A stretch of DNA of 64,000 bases from Gp13-AA77 sp035946735 (GTDB lineage Bacteria > Acidobacteriota > Terriglobia > UBA7540), in NCBI GenBank assembly GCA_035946735.1, contig DASYYZ010000172.1:21628-85627 (forward strand), in the 5' to 3' direction. A program made the translations under genes and the position numbers. Below, piece after piece: positions 26,476-36,752 of this stretch (positions are counted from its first letter, which is position 1; the number at the start of each line of letters is the position of its first letter). The notes under the pieces were generated by a model. The model did not search any database, was not told the origin of the DNA, and saw nothing but the letters and a program-made list of their open reading frames with translations.

Positions 26476-28473
26476 TCATTGGCGGCCCCCATCCTGCACT
26501 CGTTCAAAATCAACATTCAGGATTGGGTACTTTCTCCAGTCTTTGTAATCGAAGTGCCACCATTCATCTTCGTAGACAGTAAAACCTTGGTTCTCCATGG
26601 CATGGCGCAGCAAGGCGCGATCCCAGCGCTCGACCGAAGTTCCGCCGGGATAAAAAGGATACGCGCGTTCCGTCATCTCATCGTAACCGCTCACCATCGG
26701 CGGCTCGGCGCCCGTCTTCAGATCGTAAAGCGTGAGGTCCACCGCGCAGCCGCGATTATGGCGCGAGCCCTGTGTGGGATCGGCCACAAAGATGTGGTCG
26801 GCGTCGGGCACAGCATCCCAGAACATCTTGGTGACGTACCACGGCCGGTAGGCGTCGTGAATCAGCAGCCCGTAGCCGAGATCGTGCAGCTTATGGCTGG
26901 CACGAGCCACAGCTTCCGCGGCCGGGCGCTGCATGAAGGCGCGTGCCTGGCGGTACATGGGAGTGCTCAGGAAGTTGCGAGTGCTTGCGTACCGGATATC
27001 GAGCTTGATGGTGGAATCGACCTTGACCAGTTCGACGAGGTCCGGACGCAAGAAGTTGCCGGATTCGCCCGGCGGCTGCGCGGCCAGCGCGTCGCGCCTC
27101 AGGTCGTCAACGGGCTTCAAGGGAGTCACCTGGAACACGCCGCCGGCGATGTTCCCTCCCTCGCGGCGCTTGAACTCAACCCAGCCGATCTTCACCCCGG
27201 TGACGTTCCCCTGTGCATCGCGCTCGAAGGTAGCGCGTTCGCGATCATACAGACCGTAGTCGTGGAACTGAAAAACGTCCTTCGATACCTGGATCAGCGG
27301 CGCGTACTCGTACCACTCGATGAGCGCGGTGAGTTGGCCATCCTTTTCGAAAATGTACAGAGTGTCGTAGTCCCAGCCGTACTCTCCGATCAAATCGTTC
27401 CAGTCTTCCGGAGGCGGCGCCGGATGAGGCGATTCAACGCGGCCGAGCCTCTTGGAGCCAACCTGAACAGCACGATCCAAAACCGTGACCGGCGTGCCGT
27501 AATCCAGGCGATCGTCGACCACCAGGTTTGTTCCGCGCGCGCGCAGCTCCACTTCGAATCCGCCGGACGCGGGCTGCACGAGCAGGCGGCCTTCGTGCTC
27601 CTTCAGGTCCACTGCGTCCGCACCGTTTCCATATCGGCCCGCCAGCTTGCGTGCCAGCGCGGGATCCACGGGGTTGGTCACTTCAACCTTGGGGAGCGGT
27701 TGATGGGCGCGCGAGGCCAGCATCAATCGCAGGGCCTCAGTGGCAATGTGATCGGTCACGGCGTTGGAGCTGTCCAGGGTAGCCACGGCCACCACGCCGA
27801 GCTTGTCGTCCGGCAAGGCGTCGAGCGTGGTGGCGAAACCGTAGATGGCGCCGTCATGTCCAACCACACGATGCCCCTCGAGCTTGCCGAGCGCGAATCC
27901 AAGACCGAAACGCCCGGGATTTTCCGCACTGGAGAATTGCGGCGTCCACATTTGGTCGAGCGTCGATTTGCTGATCACTTGACCGCCCGGGCCGCGCCCG
28001 CTCGCAAAAAGAACGCTCTCGAACTGCGCCAGGTCAGTGACCGTCGTGTACAAACTGCCAGCCGGGAAGATGCCGATCTGAAATGTGGGCGCCGGGAAAA
28101 AGCGTCCATCGTAGGTCCACATCTCGGCCTTGGCGAGATCGCGGGTCAGCTCAGGCGTGGGTTCGAAGCCACTGGCGTGCAGTCCCATCGGCTCGAGAAC
28201 AGCCTGCTTGAGGCCGGCCGCAAACGGCTGCCCGCTGACCTGCTGGAGAACGTATCCCACCACGGTGATGCCGGCGTTCGAATACTTGGTGTGTGCGCCG
28301 GGCGGATACACGAGCGCGGTCTGATTGAGGCTATGCACCACTTCCGCCAGACCGGGCGGGTGCGAGTCGAAGTAGTGGCCTTCAGGCGGTTCGCGCACCA
28401 GGCCCGAGCGGTGCGACATCAGCTCGCGCAGCGTGATCGGCTTGTTGAAGGGATTCTGCGGATGAAAATCGGG
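26476..28473 (-). pseudogene. N-terminally truncated beta-lactamase-like/VanX-type D-Ala-D-Ala dipeptidase fusion
   Basis: The frame encodes the C-terminal part of a serine beta-lactamase/penicillin-binding-like domain (HRSGLVREPPEGHYF, TKYSNAG, RVVGHDGAIYGF) followed, from about residue 450 of the surviving product, by a VanX-type dipeptidase with zinc motifs SRHNRGCAVDLTL and DEWWHFDY. The signal peptide and the nucleophile SxxK motif of the first domain, normally 50-100 residues before HRSGL, are absent. Homology stops abruptly at about 28473, where a TPR fragment of opposite polarity begins. A product could still start at ATG 28419 (647 residues) with an intact VanX domain, but without signal or active-site serine. 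Confidence 0.7.
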
Positions 28474-28475
28474 AA

Positions 28476-28894
28476 TCCGCCTACGAACGGGCCTTAGCCA
28501 TAAAACCGAACCTGCTTGATGCGCAAATGTTCCCGGCGAATCTCTTCGTAGACACCGGAAAAGTTGAGCGGGCGCTGCCGTTATTGCGGGACGCCTTGAT
28601 GACGAACGGCAATTATGCCGCCGCCCACTGGGAATTAGGATATGTCTATCGATTCACTGGGATGTTGGAGCAGTCCGTCGCGGAGTGCGAGCGGGCGCGT
28701 CAGCTCGATCCGTTAGTCAAGGCCAACGGCTCGGTGTTAAACACCTACCTTTATCTGGGACAATACCAGAAGTTTCTGGAGAGCTTGCCAGTCGACGATT
28801 CGTCGTTCATCCTCTTTTACCGTGGCTTCGGAGAATCGAGCATCTCGGCCGGGGTGCCGAATCGGACCGTTCGGCTGCGTTGGCGCAAGGCTAG
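28476..28894 (+). pseudogene. Fragment of a TPR domain protein
   Basis: From about 28476 the plus strand reads AYERALAIKPNLLDAQMFPA, then repeats including YAAAHWELGYVYRFTGMLEQ and CERARQLDP. These are TPR units as found at the C-terminus of large regulatory proteins. The N-terminal part is missing. Near 28835 the homology slips frame: the first frame ends FYRGFGES and the next resumes IEHLGRGAES before a stop at 28894. The left edge coincides with the truncation of the beta-lactamase gene, so both were cut by one rearrangement. Confidence 0.65.
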
Positions 28895-29827
28895 GGTGGC
28901 CACCCCAATCGGAATCAGCCGATCCTGGCCGAAGGGCAACCCAAAGTGGGGGTGCGTCATGATCTGGAGGAAGAACCTGCCGTCTCTTCGCGTGTACAGC
29001 AACTGAGATTCAGGCGGCCTGCGAGGTGAAATCCTACAGAGTACGAAGGGTCGCGTGTGGAAGGCCAAATCTTGGCTTTGCTTCTCGCGCTGCTCTCGGA
29101 TAAGCTGGACCCCTTCGAACTGTCGCAGGCGGTGCTTGGTGATTCCGATGGAAGGCAGAGCGGATTGAACCGACGTGAAGGACTGGTCGGAGGTCGAGCC
29201 GAGCGTCGCAGCGGCGCCGCGAATCGGAATTGGGGAGCATAAGAAACCTGTAACAAAACTAGCCCCAGCGGCCACGTAAGTGATAGAAAAGGGGTTCTGG
29301 CTTTTGAGCGAAAGCAGATTCCCAGAGTGGCTGTAAGGATAAGAAAACAATGGGACAAGATGTAAGGAATGGAAAAACAGCGGGTTGACTCTTAATCAGT
29401 AGGTTGAGGGTTCGATTCCCCCACAGCTCACCACTTAACTCTTCCATTCCTGTGGGAATTGCAGGCCGAGGAGGTCGGGCACATGCCGCTCAAAAGCGAA
29501 GCAGGCGCTTTCCGGGACCGTATCCATTCCGCCATCGCACCTTGCGGCCGGAAAGTATGTGGCCGATGACTCGCCCGCTCTTTGGCAGTGGCCTATCTTT
29601 CCCGACGGCTTTGACGCCCCCCGCATGATGATGCTCGCCATCCTTCGTACCGGCGATGGTGAGGTCGAGGGACCGCGCAATCGCCAGCAGGAAGCGCCCG
29701 TTGATCGACCGACGGCCGCCCCGAGGCAAATATCGGCGACGCTGACCACAGAGATCGCAGATTGACAACGAAGTTTCCGTTCTCTTCGCGCTCTTTCGGG
29801 TTCATTCTCTTACGGAGGAAAACCTTC
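28895..29827. other. Decayed region with a tRNA-Lys 3' half, otherwise no gene seen
   Basis: Only short inconsistent frames are visible on either strand. The one recognisable element is the 3' half of a tRNA-Lys at 29384-29433. The position, between two truncated genes and an intact TPR gene, suggests residue of an inserted and later deleted element. Confidence 0.45.
29384..29433 (+). pseudogene. 3' half of tRNA-Lys(CTT), probable attachment-site remnant
   Basis: The bases fold as the right half of a tRNA. The anticodon stem is GTTGA/TCAGT with loop CTCTTAA (anticodon CTT, Lys). Then come variable AGGTT, T-stem GAGGG, loop TTCGATT, stem CCCCC, acceptor strand ACAGCTC, discriminator A and CCA. 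The matching acceptor strand GAGCTGT and any D-arm are absent upstream. A fragment running from anticodon stem to CCA is what site-specific integrases leave when they recombine into a tRNA gene. Confidence 0.7.
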
Positions 29828-31471
29828 ATGAGGCGGCCGCTTTGCGCACTGGCGCTGAGCGTGCTAGCGGGACTGGCCATGGCCAAAATGGCCATGCCAC
29901 GGTATGGCGCGGGCGCGCCGCCGGTCAGCAGTGCGGCTCTGGCGGCGTTAAGCGACGGAGCGCTGCCGCAGGCTCGCCCGCCCGGAGTAGCCGAGGGCCT
30001 GCAAGCGCTCCGATCGAATGATTTCGCCCGAGCGGAGCGGATCTTCTCGGATCTCGTCAAGAACGCACCCACCGCCACCAACCTCGCTTATCTGGCGATC
30101 GCCGAATCCTCGACTGGGCGCCTGGACCAGTCGCTGAAGCACTTCGAGGAAGCGAGCAAGCTGGGCAATGACTCCCCCCAACTGCACTACTACTATGGCC
30201 TCGCGTACCTCCAGCGCCACGAGTACGACCCCGGAATCCATCAGCTGAGGCTGGCTCTCGCCAAGGATCCCCGTCAGGAAGGAGCGCGTATGGCCCTGGG
30301 AGCAGCGCTGCTGAACGCCGGCCGTGCGCGGGAGGCCATCCCCTATCTCGAGCAAGCGCGCGCAGGCTCGGCGCACAACGCGGAAGCCTGGGCCAACCTG
30401 GTACGGGCCTATTTTGAAGCGGGCGAACGGCGGCAGGCGCTGGACGCAGCGGATCAGGCAATCGACGCGGTTCCGAACGAGCCACGCCTCGTCTCCACGC
30501 TGGCTTTTCTTTGCCTGCATCACCAGGAGGCTCAGAAGGCGAGAGTGTTGCTCGAAAGCGCCAGCGAACTGGCGCCGCAGGACAACGATCTGAAGATCCT
30601 GCTGGCGGAGGCCAGCATCAAGGCGGGCGAGCCCCAGGAAGCGTTGGCCGTGCTCAAGGACGTACCCGCGACCGCGGGCGCTCCGGGCGAATTGGCATTT
30701 CTGCGAGGCACAGCTTATATGCTGGGCGGAAATCCCGAAGAGTCCCGCCAATATCTTGCCGCGGCAATGGCCGAACAGCCCGCGAACCCGGATTATCTGT
30801 TTGCCTACGCCGGCCTCCAAGGTTCGGAATTACTCTACTCTGAAGCCCTGGCGACGCTTGAGAAGGCACAGCAACTCGCGCCGGCTTCCGAGGCGATTCT
30901 CTACCAGATCGCCGTCACTGAAGCCTTATTGGGCCGGTATCCGGACGCTACCCGCACTTGCCGGCAAGGTCTTGAACATTCGAGCGCGCCCGATGAGTTC
31001 TACTTTCTCCTGGGGGTCATTGCGCTGGAGGAGCGCGCTTTCCAGGACGCTCAGGTGGCGCTTCGGAAGGCGGTGGCCCTCGAATCCAGCGTCGCGGCGT
31101 ACCACAGCGCGCTCGGTGTGGCGCTCTACGAGAACGGCAACTTGAAGGAGAGCCTGCGCGAGCTCGACCAGGCCTTATCGCTTGACCCTCAGCAGGCCTC
31201 GGCTTATCTGTGGAGATCACGTGCCTATGCCCGGGAGTCTGAGAGCGAAAAGTCCAAGGCTGATGAGGCCACCTACGAGGCGCTCACCTCCTCCCATGAC
31301 AGTACCGGTTCACCAGCACGCGCCGGTCAGGATGAGACCGCTGCACTTCGCGATCGAGCTTCTCAGAAAGCTTTGGAAAAGAACACTGATCCGGAGAGCG
31401 CGTCCTTTCTCGATCAGCTTTGGTTAACAAGGCTGCGCGAAGGTTTCGGTCAAGTCAACGCCGAGCACTAG
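29828..31471 (+). CDS. Secreted TPR-repeat protein
   Basis: A 547-residue protein starting at ATG 29828, preceded by GGAGG. It has a signal peptide (LCALALSVLAGLAMAKMAMP) and a long array of TPR units through nearly the whole chain, for example HFEEASKLGNDSPQLHYYYG, LRLALAKDPRQEGARMALG and LDQALSLDPQQASAYLWRSR. No enzymatic domain. It precedes the Oar-type receptor (31722) and a second TPR gene (35126) on the same strand. Together they look like an outer-membrane uptake unit with periplasmic TPR helpers. Confidence 0.82.
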   Translation: MRRPLCALALSVLAGLAMAKMAMPRYGAGAPPVSSAALAALSDGALPQARPPGVAEGLQALRSNDFARAERIFSDLVKNAPTATNLAYLAIAESSTGRLDQSLKHFEEASKLGNDSPQLHYYYGLAYLQRHEYDPGIHQLRLALAKDPRQEGARMALGAALLNAGRAREAIPYLEQARAGSAHNAEAWANLVRAYFEAGERRQALDAADQAIDAVPNEPRLVSTLAFLCLHHQEAQKARVLLESASELAPQDNDLKILLAEASIKAGEPQEALAVLKDVPATAGAPGELAFLRGTAYMLGGNPEESRQYLAAAMAEQPANPDYLFAYAGLQGSELLYSEALATLEKAQQLAPASEAILYQIAVTEALLGRYPDATRTCRQGLEHSSAPDEFYFLLGVIALEERAFQDAQVALRKAVALESSVAAYHSALGVALYENGNLKESLRELDQALSLDPQQASAYLWRSRAYARESESEKSKADEATYEALTSSHDSTGSPARAGQDETAALRDRASQKALEKNTDPESASFLDQLWLTRLREGFGQVNAEH

Positions 31472-31638
31472 CGGAAGCGGGCGAGACAAGCTGTGGATGT
31501 TCTGCTTTAGCGCCCCGGAGCAAACGGAGTTTACGTTCCGCCCCTTCGAACAGTTCAGCCCGAGATAGCGTCCGAATTCGATGGAGCCTCCGATTCGACA
31601 GCAAAGTTTCAATGCTAACTACGATCAGGAATTCTTCC

Positions 31639-31668
31639 TTGACATGCTCTTCGCGGTTCTGCTAGTTC
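31639..31668 (+). promoter_or_regulatory. Possible promoter of the TonB-dependent receptor gene
   Basis: A consensus -35 TTGACA (31639-31644) lies about 80 bases before the receptor ATG. Eighteen bases further is TAGTTC (31663-31668), a weak -10. The -10 zone lies in a short tandem repeat (gttctgcta twice, then gttctg), which could tune spacing. The weak -10 makes this tentative. Confidence 0.3.
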
Positions 31669-31721
31669 TGCTAGTTCTGATTGGATTATGAGCCGGTCAT
31701 GCGAAGGGCCGGCGGAGGACA

Positions 31722-34700
31722 ATGATGAACGAGGCGACCAGCAAGAAATTGCTCCTGGTCTCGGCCCTGATACTCTGCTTTCTGCTGCCTTCCACGGCCA
31801 AGGCGCAGGCCACGGGAAGTGTCAGTGGGTACGTCAAAGACGCCAGCGGCGCTTCGATTGCCGAAGCTAAAGTAACAGCCACCCTCGTTTCCCGAGGCAC
31901 CTCTTCGAGCGCCCTCACAGATGCCGAGGGTTTCTACAACTTTGTTGCTTTGGAGCCTGGCCCCTACACGTTGAGGATCGAGCAGACCGGCTTCCAGACC
32001 TACGTTCGGGGTGGGCTTGACCTTACCGTCAATCAGAACCTTCGCGTCGATGTCGATCTGCAGTTAGGAGCGGTTACCAGCACCGTGACGGTGACCTCCG
32101 CAGCGCCGTTGGTGGATACGACTTCCGGGACGGTCTCGAGTCTAGTGGACGATCGCCGAATTGTGGACCTACCGCTGGACGGCCGCAACGTCATGAGCCT
32201 GGCGGAACTCGTTCCCGGCGTACTGAGTGTGAAGGCGCCCGAATCGCTGTCCGACGCTCGTGCCGGCCCGCTGATGAACACCAACGGGGGTCGGCAGAAC
32301 ATGAACCTCTTCACCTTCGACGGTTCGTTCTTTAACAACCCCTCGCGCAATACGGGAATGAACTACCCGCCTCCCGATGCGATCCAGGAATTCCGTCTTT
32401 TGACTTCCAACTACGATGCCGAATATGGGCGCGACGCCGGCTCGCAGGCGATGGTGGTCGCGCGCGCCGGAACGAACTCCCTTCATGGCGATGTTTGGGA
32501 ATTTCTCCGCAATAACGACCTGAATGCGCGAAACTTTTTCGCCTCGACGGTACCGGCGATTAAGGAAAACCAATACGGCGCTGCGGTTGGAGGGCCGATC
32601 AAAAGGGATAAGGCTTACTTTTTTGGCTCCTACCAGGGTTTGCGCAACCGGCCACAGGGCGTCGCGAACGAGACGCTGGTGCCGAGCGCGGCGGAACGGA
32701 CGGGCGACTTCACCGACCTCCTCCCCGGAACCGTCTTGACCAATTACACCAACCCCAATACCGGCGTGCCGTACACGACGCCCTCCGGCGCGCCCTGCGT
32801 GGCGCACAATATTATCGACCCAAGCTGCATCACCGCGCCGGCCATGAATTTGCTCAAGTACGTCCCGGAAAGCTCCACCGGCAGCGTGACCTCTTTGGGC
32901 TCAAGCCCCGTCAACGATGAAATGTATCTGGGCCGCATCGACCTGAATCTGAGCTCGAAGCAATCTATTTTTGGACATGTATTTGTCGATCACAATCAGA
33001 GCAGTGACCCCTTCACAGGTAGCAACATCGCCGGATACAACAGCGCCACAAGGCCCGAGGAAACGGACAACATCGCGCTAAACGACACGTATACTTTCCA
33101 GCCGGACCTGGTGAACCAGGTCGTCGTCGCCTTCCTGCGGAGCAGCTCGACCTACCACCTTAATCGCTCGCAGCCCCCTTCCGACATCGGCATCAATATG
33201 CCGGATTATGATTACTACGGCACCCTCGGCGCAAATGTAGCCGGAAGTTTTAGCCTCCAGGGCGGTGGCTATAACATTTTCAAGAGCAATAACCTGCAAG
33301 TCCGCGACTCTCTCACCTGGATCCATGGCCAGCACGAAATTAAAGCGGGGGGTGAGATGCTGTGGCTCCACTTCCTCCAGCGCTTTATCGAGCAACAGAG
33401 TTTCTCCTTCAATGGCACCGCTACGGGTAATCCGTTCGCCGACTACCTCCTCGGCACGTTCAGTTCGGACTTGTTACCTTTTGGGCTGGCAGACAACGAC
33501 GACGTCACCAAAGCGCCCAGCCTCTTCGTTCAGGATCGGTTCAAGGTGACCCCACGCCTCACGCTGACTTATGGGGTGCGCTGGGAGCCCAATTTGTTCT
33601 GGGCCGACAAACACAACCGAATTGACACCGTTAAGGCCGGGGCGCAATCCACGGTCCATCCCGATGCGCCCCCAGGCATCGTTTTCCCAGGAGATGCGGG
33701 CATCACCAAGGCGATTGTTCCTCCCCAATGGCACAGTTTGGCGCCGCGCCTAGGGTTTGCCTGGGACGTCTTCGGCGACGGCAAGACCAGCGTCCGGGGA
33801 GGCTACGGGGTTTTCTTCAACCAGCTCAACGCCGACTCCGAATCCCAACAGAACGCACCCTATTCCGGGTTTATTAGTCTCCGCAACGGCGATTGGACCA
33901 ACCCGTTCGCTTCCACACTCACCACCACCCAACCACCGGTCATCCTGTCGGGTCAGTTCGGCTGCGTGCACCAGTCAGCTCCGCCGGGCGTGAATTGCCC
34001 CCTGTTCCCGCTCCCGGTGTTTGGCCTCTTTATCGACGGCTCCTTGCGCACGCCCTACACCCAGGCCTGGAATTTGTCGATTCAGCGCCAGATCACGCCG
34101 TCCACGACGATGGAAGTCGCTTACGTGGGAAATATAGGAATCAAGCTGAACGGCCTCCTCAACTTTAACCCGGCGTCGTTCATTCCCGGAACCACTTACA
34201 ACGCTGCGACGGGTTTGGAAAACACCAATTCCAACCCTTCCAATGACAATGCGCGCGTCGTATTTGAGCCGGGTATTATCTCCCCATCGAGTTGGGACTT
34301 GGGGAACGACTACCGCAGTTGGTACCACAGTCTCCAAGCGCAGATAACCCACCGGATGGCCCACGGATTGTCTGTCAACTCGTCCTACACGCTTTCCAAA
34401 GCCATCGACATGTGCTCGGTGATCTGCGAGGGATGCGGCTGTGTCTCCAATCCCTTCAATACGCGCAGTGTTCGTGGCCGAGCGAACTTCGATCGCCGGA
34501 ACGCCTTCGTAGCCAGTTGGCTTTGGTCGCCGCCGGTGAAATTCAGCGCGCATTGGAAAAATGCGCTGCTGGCAGGCTGGACCTTCAGCGGCATCACCAC
34601 CATTCAAAGCGGGGCCCCCATGACGTTCACCAATAGCGGTCTCGATGTGGCGGTGGACGGAACGTTTGCGCCGCAACATGCTTTCATCAACGGCCAGAGC

Positions 34701-35129
34701 ATTGCCATGAGCCATCCCAACCGCAACGCGATGGTCAATCAGTTCTTCAATACCAACGCGTTTGTCAACCCCAGTTGCACGTATAATTCCATGCTCGCGA
34801 CGGGCGATCCGACGTACATTGAAGACAACAACTGCACTCCCTTTGGGGTCAAGTACAACCTGCTGGGGACCTTCTCGCCGCTTGGTCGAAACACCCTTTC
34901 CGGGCCGGGCCTAAACAGCACGGACTTCGCCATCTTGAAAGACATCCCCATCAATGAGCGGTTCAGATTCCAATTCCGGTCGGAGTTTTTCGACGTCTTT
35001 AACCAGGTGAGTTTCAACAACCCGGATACCGGCGTACTCGACGGCGCCGCCTTTGGAACCATTCAGGGCGCTAACCAAACCTCGGCTCCCGCGCGCGTGA
35101 TTCAGTTTGGTCTCAAGGTTTTCTGGTGA
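31722..35129 (+). CDS. Oar-type TonB-dependent outer-membrane receptor
   Basis: A 1135-residue outer-membrane protein. A signal peptide (KKLLLVSALILCFLLPSTAKAQ) is followed by a carboxypeptidase-regulatory-like beta-sandwich (about 32-115: GSVSGYVKDASGASIAEAKV...), a plug domain with RRIVDLPLDGRNVMSLAELV, and a large beta-barrel ending in the aromatic FGLKVFW, the usual terminal signature for outer-membrane insertion. Such Oar-like receptors are greatly expanded in Acidobacteria; many are thought to import polysaccharide or peptide ligands. A GGAGG ribosome site precedes the tandem ATGs at 31722 and 31725. Its stop overlaps the following TPR gene. Confidence 0.93.
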   Translation: MMNEATSKKLLLVSALILCFLLPSTAKAQATGSVSGYVKDASGASIAEAKVTATLVSRGTSSSALTDAEGFYNFVALEPGPYTLRIEQTGFQTYVRGGLDLTVNQNLRVDVDLQLGAVTSTVTVTSAAPLVDTTSGTVSSLVDDRRIVDLPLDGRNVMSLAELVPGVLSVKAPESLSDARAGPLMNTNGGRQNMNLFTFDGSFFNNPSRNTGMNYPPPDAIQEFRLLTSNYDAEYGRDAGSQAMVVARAGTNSLHGDVWEFLRNNDLNARNFFASTVPAIKENQYGAAVGGPIKRDKAYFFGSYQGLRNRPQGVANETLVPSAAERTGDFTDLLPGTVLTNYTNPNTGVPYTTPSGAPCVAHNIIDPSCITAPAMNLLKYVPESSTGSVTSLGSSPVNDEMYLGRIDLNLSSKQSIFGHVFVDHNQSSDPFTGSNIAGYNSATRPEETDNIALNDTYTFQPDLVNQVVVAFLRSSSTYHLNRSQPPSDIGINMPDYDYYGTLGANVAGSFSLQGGGYNIFKSNNLQVRDSLTWIHGQHEIKAGGEMLWLHFLQRFIEQQSFSFNGTATGNPFADYLLGTFSSDLLPFGLADNDDVTKAPSLFVQDRFKVTPRLTLTYGVRWEPNLFWADKHNRIDTVKAGAQSTVHPDAPPGIVFPGDAGITKAIVPPQWHSLAPRLGFAWDVFGDGKTSVRGGYGVFFNQLNADSESQQNAPYSGFISLRNGDWTNPFASTLTTTQPPVILSGQFGCVHQSAPPGVNCPLFPLPVFGLFIDGSLRTPYTQAWNLSIQRQITPSTTMEVAYVGNIGIKLNGLLNFNPASFIPGTTYNAATGLENTNSNPSNDNARVVFEPGIISPSSWDLGNDYRSWYHSLQAQITHRMAHGLSVNSSYTLSKAIDMCSVICEGCGCVSNPFNTRSVRGRANFDRRNAFVASWLWSPPVKFSAHWKNALLAGWTFSGITTIQSGAPMTFTNSGLDVAVDGTFAPQHAFINGQSIAMSHPNRNAMVNQFFNTNAFVNPSCTYNSMLATGDPTYIEDNNCTPFGVKYNLLGTFSPLGRNTLSGPGLNSTDFAILKDIPINERFRFQFRSEFFDVFNQVSFNNPDTGVLDGAAFGTIQGANQTSAPARVIQFGLKVFW

Positions 35130-36691
35130 CGCACGTGAGAACGATCCCGGCGTGGCGGTTTGTCGGGGCACAACTAACCTCAGTGGTCCTGGTTCTGAGC
35201 TGGTTGGCGGCGCCCAGTGCGGCGCAGCAAACTGCTTTTCCCTGTTATCTCGATGGAGGCGTCCAGGCCTTGAATGCCGGTGACTTGGCTGCGGCCGAAC
35301 GCCAATTCAGTGGCCTGCTGCGGGACTTTCCGAACCTCACGGACGTGCGTGAATATCTGGGAATCACGCTCGCGAGGGAGGGTCGGCTCGACGAGGCTGT
35401 CAACCAGCTTGAGAATGTTCTGAAAGAGCGCCCCCGTTGGGCTGAGCCTTACTACAATCTCGGACTGGTCCTGCTGAAGAAGGGCGACCAGGAAGGCGCT
35501 CGCCAGCGGTTTCAGCGTGCGCTCGAGCTCCAACCTTCCTATGCGGAAGCGCACTCCAGCCTGGGAGAAGTCCTTCAGCAACAGGGCAACCTCGAGGGCG
35601 CGCAGATGGAGTACCAGCGTGCCATCGACCTCAATCCGGCACTAATCGAGCCACATCTCAATCTCGGCCAGGCCCTGATCGATGCGGGCAAGCTGGATGC
35701 GGGGATAGACCAGCTCCGCAACGCCGTCGCGATCGATCCGGCATCGGCCGAGGCCCACCAGAAACTTGCATCAGCGCTTTGGCAGAAACGGGATCTAAAC
35801 TCCGCCGAAGCTGAATTCCGCAAGTCCGCCGATCTTGGAAGCAAGGATGCACTCGTCGGACTGGGCGCCGTGCTCGGTGAAGAGGGAAAGCTTGCCGCCG
35901 CGGTGGGCATACAATCCCGAGCCGTCCAGCTACTGCCGGAGGATCCTCAGGCGCACCTTTTGCTCGGAGGCGGTCTGGAGCAGAGTGGCGACCTGGAGGG
36001 TGCGATCCGTGAACTCAAACAGGCAGCCAAGCTGGACCCAACGCTTGCTACCGCCCGCGTTCGGCTTGGCGTCGCGCTGCGCAGGAAGGGTGACCTGGAC
36101 CTATCCTTGGAACAGCTCCTGGGCGCGGCCGAACTTTCCCCGGACGATCCCGACGTGCATTACCAGCTTGGGCTCACGCTCTTGCGCAAAGGCGAAGCTC
36201 CTTCTGCGATTGAGCAACTGAAAGCGTCGCTGGCGGCCGAGCCCGATTCACCGCAAGCGTGGTACGTGCTCGCTTCGGCGCTCGATCAAGCCGGACGCCA
36301 CGACGAGGCGTCTCGGGCGCGAAGCGAGATCGAACGTCTACATCGTTCCAGCATGAACTACGCTCGTGCCATAACCCTGTACGACGCCGGCGTGGAGGCC
36401 TTGAAACGCCGCGATCTGGATGGGGCGCGTGACGCTTTTCAGGCCGCACTCTCGGCCGATCCCGAGCTTCCCGAAGCGCACACGAATCTCGGTTCGGTTC
36501 TGCTGGAAACGGGCGATCTCGATGGAAGCATCAGGGAATTTCGGGCCGCTGTCGATCTCAGGCCTGGCGATTCCCGCGCCTGTCACGATCTCACCGTGGC
36601 CCTTGAGAAGAAGGGATACGCCAAAGGCGCCGAAACGCCTTGCGGTGAACTTGACCGCAACTCCGGAGCGCGAGGAGACAGTCAGCAGTGA
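35126..36691 (+). CDS. Secreted TPR-repeat protein coupled to the receptor gene
   Basis: A 521-residue protein starting at GTG 35126, which overlaps the receptor's stop as GTGA; this indicates translational coupling. A signal peptide (VVLVLSWLAAPSAAQQ) is followed by about twelve TPR-like units, such as LENVLKERPRWAEPYYNLGL, FQRALELQPSYAEAHSSLGE and LKASLAAEPDSPQAWYVLAS. There is no catalytic domain. The tight coupling implies a function with the outer-membrane receptor, for instance as a periplasmic adaptor. Confidence 0.87.
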   Translation: MTHVRTIPAWRFVGAQLTSVVLVLSWLAAPSAAQQTAFPCYLDGGVQALNAGDLAAAERQFSGLLRDFPNLTDVREYLGITLAREGRLDEAVNQLENVLKERPRWAEPYYNLGLVLLKKGDQEGARQRFQRALELQPSYAEAHSSLGEVLQQQGNLEGAQMEYQRAIDLNPALIEPHLNLGQALIDAGKLDAGIDQLRNAVAIDPASAEAHQKLASALWQKRDLNSAEAEFRKSADLGSKDALVGLGAVLGEEGKLAAAVGIQSRAVQLLPEDPQAHLLLGGGLEQSGDLEGAIRELKQAAKLDPTLATARVRLGVALRRKGDLDLSLEQLLGAAELSPDDPDVHYQLGLTLLRKGEAPSAIEQLKASLAAEPDSPQAWYVLASALDQAGRHDEASRARSEIERLHRSSMNYARAITLYDAGVEALKRRDLDGARDAFQAALSADPELPEAHTNLGSVLLETGDLDGSIREFRAAVDLRPGDSRACHDLTVALEKKGYAKGAETPCGELDRNSGARGDSQQ

Positions 36692-36752
36692 GGGGGAACC
36701 GTCGTGACGAAGCACAATCTGTGCCAGGAAATCAGCCTCACGCCAGGCGATC

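Noticed and set aside
26368..28497. A 709-codon plus-strand open frame
   Set aside because: It is the antisense shadow of the beta-lactamase/VanX gene, which has recognisable motifs on the minus strand; the plus-strand product has no family pattern.
29340..29433. A complete tRNA gene
   Set aside because: No strand pairing with acceptor ACAGCTC and no D-arm exists upstream, so only the 3' half can be supported.
31645..31680. A tandem repeat that might be a CRISPR or minisatellite
   Set aside because: Only about two and a half copies of a 9-base word; no repeat-spacer structure. No CRISPR array was seen anywhere in the window.
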